Source: Bifidobacterium tsurumiense (GTDB lineage Bacteria; Actinomycetota; Actinomycetes; Actinomycetales; Bifidobacteriaceae). Taken from it: 64,000 bases of DNA. Each line of letters starts with the position of its first letter. Position 1 is the stretch's first letter. The stretch covers positions 310,001 through 374,000 of the forward strand of contig NZ_JGZU01000015.1 in the NCBI RefSeq assembly GCF_000741765.1, written 5' to 3'. Below, in pieces: positions 60,306 through 64,000 of the stretch. The position numbers and the translations under genes were made by a program. Below the pieces are notes generated by a model. It ran no database searches. It had not been told where the DNA came from and saw only the letters and a program-made list of their open reading frames with translations.

Positions 60306-61370
60306 TTACAACTTCTGTTCCAACCAATCGAACACGATATTCAATGCACGAGCGGAACGGAAACCGTAGCATGCGTGGCACGCATTGTCGAGCTTCAGGA
60401 AGGTCACATCTTTATCCAAGGCTTTCATCGTGGCATACAACCGACAGCTCTGATTAAAGGGAACCAGCTGATCGCGGCCGCCATGCATGATCAGCGTCGG
60501 AGGCGTCGGGACGTCGGCTGACAAATACGACATCGGAGAGGCCACACGGCTGCGATCAGGATATTCCAGCACATCCACGCCCCCTATTTCCACACCTTCA
60601 GGGCATTCAGGAGCGCTATGGTTTTGCGAGCTCGCGTAGAAGTTCATTTTGACAAAGTCCGTTGGCCCATACCAATCCACAATCGCCTTGACTTCAGCGC
60701 TCTCCTCCCCATACAAAGGGGTATCTGGTTCACGATCACCGGTAAATCCTGCCATAAGCACTGTATGGCCGCCAGAGGAATCACCCCACAGTACGACACG
60801 ATCCTTATTGCAATGGAATCGTTCCGCATTCACACGCATGAAACGGACTGCGGTCTTGCAATCCAACATCTGCGCAGGGAACGGGGCAACGTCACTATGA
60901 CGATATTTCATCGCCGCAACCACATAGCCTTTTTCGGCAATACGCACATAGTAGTTTGAGTAATCAGGCACATTCTGTTCATGGAACGCTGAACCCCGCA
61001 CGAAGACGATGACCGGCCATCCGCCTTCAGGCATATGACTCTCAGGGGCATTATCCAAACCGGGAGTGAATACCCACATCGGTAAATCCATCGATGTGCC
61101 ATCAGCCAGCGTACGTGTGGCGTAGGTGACCTCTTCAAAACTCACGGAATAACCGAAGTCATCCTCATCGAGATCAGAAATCACAGTGCAACCATCTGGA
61201 ACCTCATCTGTGTGGGGGAAGTTCTTCGTCTGTTCAATCGGGGTTGGTATTGTCGCCAATGGTTCCACTGATGCCGGCTCCACCAGCGAATCGACATCAA
61301 TCTCCGGACGTATATCGTCTGAATGAATAGTCAGCCACTGATCCGTCACTATATTCAGATCATCACTCAT
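60306..61370 (-). CDS. Alpha/beta-hydrolase (esterase)
   Basis: 354 aa, cytoplasmic. The nucleophile serine lies in VVLWGDSSGGHTVLMAG, the oxyanion region is VIVFVRGSAF (replacing the HGG of hormone-sensitive lipases), the acid is in LIMHGGRDQLVP and the histidine in NACHACYGF. This places it with the BD-FAE/carboxylesterase group that removes acyl groups from sugars or drugs. GAGGATATG precedes the start. It follows the MFS gene by 86 bp in the same direction, so an imported acylated compound is the likely substrate; which one is not visible. Confidence 0.86.
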   Translation of the reverse strand: MSDDLNIVTDQWLTIHSDDIRPEIDVDSLVEPASVEPLATIPTPIEQTKNFPHTDEVPDGCTVISDLDEDDFGYSVSFEEVTYATRTLADGTSMDLPMWVFTPGLDNAPESHMPEGGWPVIVFVRGSAFHEQNVPDYSNYYVRIAEKGYVVAAMKYRHSDVAPFPAQMLDCKTAVRFMRVNAERFHCNKDRVVLWGDSSGGHTVLMAGFTGDREPDTPLYGEESAEVKAIVDWYGPTDFVKMNFYASSQNHSAPECPEGVEIGGVDVLEYPDRSRVASPMSYLSADVPTPPTLIMHGGRDQLVPFNQSCRLYATMKALDKDVTFLKLDNACHACYGFRSARALNIVFDWLEQKL

Positions 61371-61456
61371 TTGTCATATCCTCATTTCTTTATCAATTTG
61401 TGCAATCTGGGTCTCAGGCACAGAGGCCGATGCCATCTCTTATGCCGATGACTCAA

Positions 61457-62710
61457 TTACGCAGCTTCATGGGCATTATTCTTATCGAACGCATTGAATG
61501 CCAATATCATTGCGATGCAAACAACCATGAGCACAGCTGCGAAATTCATTGACTTCCATGTGCTGGTCACACCGGTGATAGCGCCGATAGCCGCAAAGGC
61601 ATAGGTTGGCAGGAACGAGCCGATGCTGTTTCCGAAGAAGGCATACGAAGTGGCCTGAGCGGATAACGTTGGGTCGGTATGTTCATTGACCAGGAAATTG
61701 ACATACGGCATGAACCAGCAGAATCCGACACCGAATAAGACGGCAGCGGCGAACCAGATATTCAATGATGACGTGTTCGCCCACATCGCCAAACCGATTG
61801 CCTCCAATGCGATAGCAACGATGCCAATGCGCATGCCAAGGAAGCGCTTGGCAAAGCCGAACAGGAAGCCACCGACTAGCGAAGACATCGATACAACGGT
61901 CATGACCGTCGCCGCCTGAACCGCACTGATTGTGCCAGTTTCCTCAGCCGCCAAAGAAAGATTCACCGTATAGAAACCGTATCCAGTAGCAAAAACAATT
62001 TGCACAAGCATGCCGAAGTAAGCGGATAGCGGCATCTTGCGCTTTTTAGCATTTACGGCTCCGCCCGTGTTCTGTGCATTCGAGCGTCGCACACGACCGA
62101 TCTCATTGACAGAATTTGGCACGAAAACCAGCACGATGACAAATACCAACAGCGCTATGAAATATACGAAGTAGAAGTAGTGCCAATCAACAACCATGAT
62201 GCCGGCAATAGCGGAGGAAAAGATGGTTGCACCAAGTCCTACCATTGCTGACTGGATTCCCATCATCGTGTCTGCCTCACGACCCTTCTTGAAGCAATCC
62301 ACGATCAATGAGGCCGATAGCGGCTGGATAAGCCCCACGCCAAATCCGCACAGCGCGCGAAGTGCGGTCTTCATATCCAGATCAGGCACGAACATCGGCA
62401 AAAATCCACCGAGGAAGCACAGCAAGGTGCCTGCCAAGCATAGATTTTTCTTGCCTACTTTTGCTGCAAGAAAACCACCCACCAAAGTGGCAATAATGCC
62501 GCCGATCACTGGAATATTGACAAAACCCTGCAATTCCATGGTGCTGGCATTCGGGTAATCCTGTCGAAGGCTTGAAACCACGGCCATTGTGACCGATACG
62601 CTGCACAACAGCAATGACAGCGACAGGATGGCTACTTTCATAAGGTGACGCCGCGCACCAGACTGAGGCAACGTAGCTGTCGAAGCAGTAACAATTGCAT
62701 CCGATTCCAT
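61457..62710 (-). CDS. MFS transporter paired with esterase
   Basis: 417 aa, 12 spans. Loop motif LVGGFLAAKVGKKNLCLAG between spans 2 and 3; VDCFKKGREADTMMGIQSA between 4 and 5. RBS AAAGGAG. It heads an operon with the esterase and lies 180 bp downstream of the AraC regulator gene. The substrate is unknown; it is presumably taken up for hydrolysis by the esterase. Confidence 0.87.
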   Translation of the reverse strand: MESDAIVTASTATLPQSGARRHLMKVAILSLSLLLCSVSVTMAVVSSLRQDYPNASTMELQGFVNIPVIGGIIATLVGGFLAAKVGKKNLCLAGTLLCFLGGFLPMFVPDLDMKTALRALCGFGVGLIQPLSASLIVDCFKKGREADTMMGIQSAMVGLGATIFSSAIAGIMVVDWHYFYFVYFIALLVFVIVLVFVPNSVNEIGRVRRSNAQNTGGAVNAKKRKMPLSAYFGMLVQIVFATGYGFYTVNLSLAAEETGTISAVQAATVMTVVSMSSLVGGFLFGFAKRFLGMRIGIVAIALEAIGLAMWANTSSLNIWFAAAVLFGVGFCWFMPYVNFLVNEHTDPTLSAQATSYAFFGNSIGSFLPTYAFAAIGAITGVTSTWKSMNFAAVLMVVCIAMILAFNAFDKNNAHEAA

Positions 62711-62807
62711 GGGAACTCCTTTGTTATGGGCAGACCCGGCAGAGCAACGTTATTCTGCCGATCCACTCCTGTGGAACTCCTCAATTATCTGGACAATAAT
62801 CCACTGA

Positions 62808-62843
62808 AAATATGTAGTTTTCTGATATTAACTACACATATTT
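62808..62843. promoter_or_regulatory. Inverted repeat upstream of the MFS-esterase operon
   Basis: AAATATGTAGTT (62808-62819) and AACTACACATATTT (62830-62843) are inverted copies with a 2-base offset, about 100-130 bp upstream of the MFS ATG. Candidate binding site for the AraC regulator encoded upstream. Confidence 0.6.
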
Positions 62844-62890
62844 GACCAATGCTGATTCAAAACCTGACGACCTCATTACGACCTGGATCA

Positions 62891-63829
62891 TTAGATTTCT
62901 TGGAGACGCTCATGGTTCGCACGCCGAAAAACAGAAGGCATCATGCCATAGCGTTTGAAAAATGCCGTGGAAAAGGCACGAGCCGAGCGGAAACCGCTAT
63001 CCTGCGCAATCTGACTGCAGGACACCCTCGAAGAAACCAACACATCTACGGCATGTTGCAACCGCAACTCGGTTAAATACCGCTCAGGAGACATGCCGGC
63101 ATGCTTGGAGAACAAGCGGGAGAAATATTCCGGACTGTATCCAAATTCCTTCGCAGCCTGCGTCACCGTCACACCGCTTGCGTAATTATGGTCAAAGAAA
63201 TCAACCATCGGCTTTATACGCTCATCGACGGCGTCAGAACCCGCAGCAGCGCTGAGCTCACAGCTTTCCGAAGCATAGTGTGTGTAAATATGCTCCAGCA
63301 GTTGGAATACCAGACGGGCGGCTCGTATGAATCTCAGCTCAGAGGTATCATCAGCCAACGAAACAATGAGATCCTCGCATATCAGCTCCAAATCGGCATC
63401 AGGCCATGCGGTTCCACGCCCGATTGGCACGCCTTGCTTCAAATAACGGTCGTGAAGACCGGGTGCCAGTCGAGCGATCTGACGGTTATCGAAGGTCACA
63501 GACAACACGCTTTGCCCAGTGCTTCGTGGCATCGGATGAATGGCATGCCGCGCATTGGGACTGATAAGACAGAACTGACCTTCCTCAATCGTTACACTTC
63601 GTCCGTCCACGAAGACTCGCAGCCGTCCTTGGCATGCATACAACATTTCCGCACCTTTATGCCAATGAAGAGGTACGTCTTGGGCAGGCATTTCCTCATG
63701 CAACTGCACCAGCGCGGGATACCGCGGAGAGAATCCCAACTGCTCGCGGCCGTCCAGTTCGATTGTTCCCTCGAAAACAAGGTGTTGAGTAATGCGAATC
63801 GAACCCAGCGGAGCAACCTGAACGGACAT
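62891..63829 (-). CDS. AraC-family regulator with cupin sensor
   Basis: 312 aa. The N-terminal 150 residues form a cupin (VPLHWHKGAEMLYACQGRLRVFVDG, IEEGQFCLISPNARHAIHPM), the sugar- or metabolite-sensing domain. The C-terminal 100 residues carry two helix-turn-helix motifs: VTVTQAAKEFGYSPEYFSRLFSKHAGMSPERYL and VSCSQIAQDSGFRSARAFSTAFFKRYGMMPSVFR. Probably activates the downstream MFS-esterase operon when its ligand is present. The ribosome site for the ATG at 63829 is weak. Confidence 0.92.
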   Translation of the reverse strand: MSVQVAPLGSIRITQHLVFEGTIELDGREQLGFSPRYPALVQLHEEMPAQDVPLHWHKGAEMLYACQGRLRVFVDGRSVTIEEGQFCLISPNARHAIHPMPRSTGQSVLSVTFDNRQIARLAPGLHDRYLKQGVPIGRGTAWPDADLELICEDLIVSLADDTSELRFIRAARLVFQLLEHIYTHYASESCELSAAAGSDAVDERIKPMVDFFDHNYASGVTVTQAAKEFGYSPEYFSRLFSKHAGMSPERYLTELRLQHAVDVLVSSRVSCSQIAQDSGFRSARAFSTAFFKRYGMMPSVFRRANHERLQEI

Positions 63830-63849
63830 AGCGGGTTAATGGACAAAAT

Positions 63850-64000
63850 GTGTGTCTGATGGTTGGCGTCGGGGTTTGTGCTTGTTGGTGTGTCGGGGTT
63901 GTTTTAACGGTTTTGGTGTTAATGTCCGGGTTCGTTTGCTTTTTCGGTGTATGTGTGCTGTTTGATTGCTGTGCATGGTCAAGAGGAAATCGTCCCGTGC
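63850..64000. other. T/G-rich non-coding end of the window
   Basis: The last 150 bases of the plus strand are strongly T and G rich with few A and C (for example GTTTGTGCTTGTTGGTGTGT), unlike the rest of the window. No open frame, hairpin or RNA gene is complete here. It could be the leader of an operon that starts beyond the edge. Confidence 0.4.

Overview
The window reads as a bifidobacterial chromosome segment. The main pointers are a sucrose phosphorylase that closely matches what I remember of the Bifidobacterium adolescentis enzyme, the scr-type sucrose locus (regulator, phosphorylase, MFS carrier), the topA-tmk-holB block, many LacI regulators with CCGG-centred operators, and sugar ABC importers that lack their own ATPase. 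These are recollections of families, not searches. I see no rRNA, tRNA, CRISPR array, insertion sequence, integrase or attachment site.

Layout. 1-9.9 kb: a beta-galactoside/mannoside locus. A GH2 beta-mannosidase (cut by the left edge), two ABC permeases and a lipoprotein binding protein run leftward, diverging from a very long GH2 beta-galactosidase; two AACCGGTT operators lie between. 10-13.2 kb: ilvC and an MHS-type transporter. The transporter is preceded by a textbook branched-chain amino acid attenuator with a leader peptide containing LVLVVRIII. 13.5-17.7 kb: a second sugar ABC importer and a YesL-like membrane protein, with a perfect double operator at the promoter. 18-22.8 kb: scrT, sucP and scrR, using the same operator core. 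23.2-27.8 kb: a tandem FluC fluoride-channel gene, purA, and fba. 28-34.1 kb: one sortase-anchored Cna_B-repeat surface protein of about 2019 residues, split into three reading frames by two single-base deletions. 34.6-42.4 kb: gltX, a DUF805 protein, a histidine phosphatase, an unknown gene, an MFS carrier, a GtrA protein and a MIF-like tautomerase. 42.8-44.9 kb: a small secreted peptide with a CX7C ring, convergent with a NarL-type two-component operon. 45.1-53.9 kb: a C69 dipeptidase, a PEBP-like protein and a complete PTS (EIIC, EIIB, EIIA, EI, HPr) with a LacI regulator. 54.1-60 kb: topA-tmk-holB and a PAP2 protein. 60.3-63.8 kb: AraC regulator, MFS carrier and esterase.

How it fits together. 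Most of the window serves carbohydrate capture and its local control: two ABC importers, one PTS, a sucrose phosphorolysis route feeding central metabolism, two GH2 glycosidases, and four local regulators (two LacI, one AraC, one two-component). Housekeeping genes (ilvC, purA, fba, gltX, topA, tmk, holB) are interspersed. The observations I consider most worth following are the branched-chain attenuator on a transporter, the CX7C peptide paired with a two-component system, the tandem FluC gene with a possible internal start, and the broken giant adhesin. Two genes (an ABC permease and the adhesin) read correctly only if single bases are added; this may be real decay or base-calling error.
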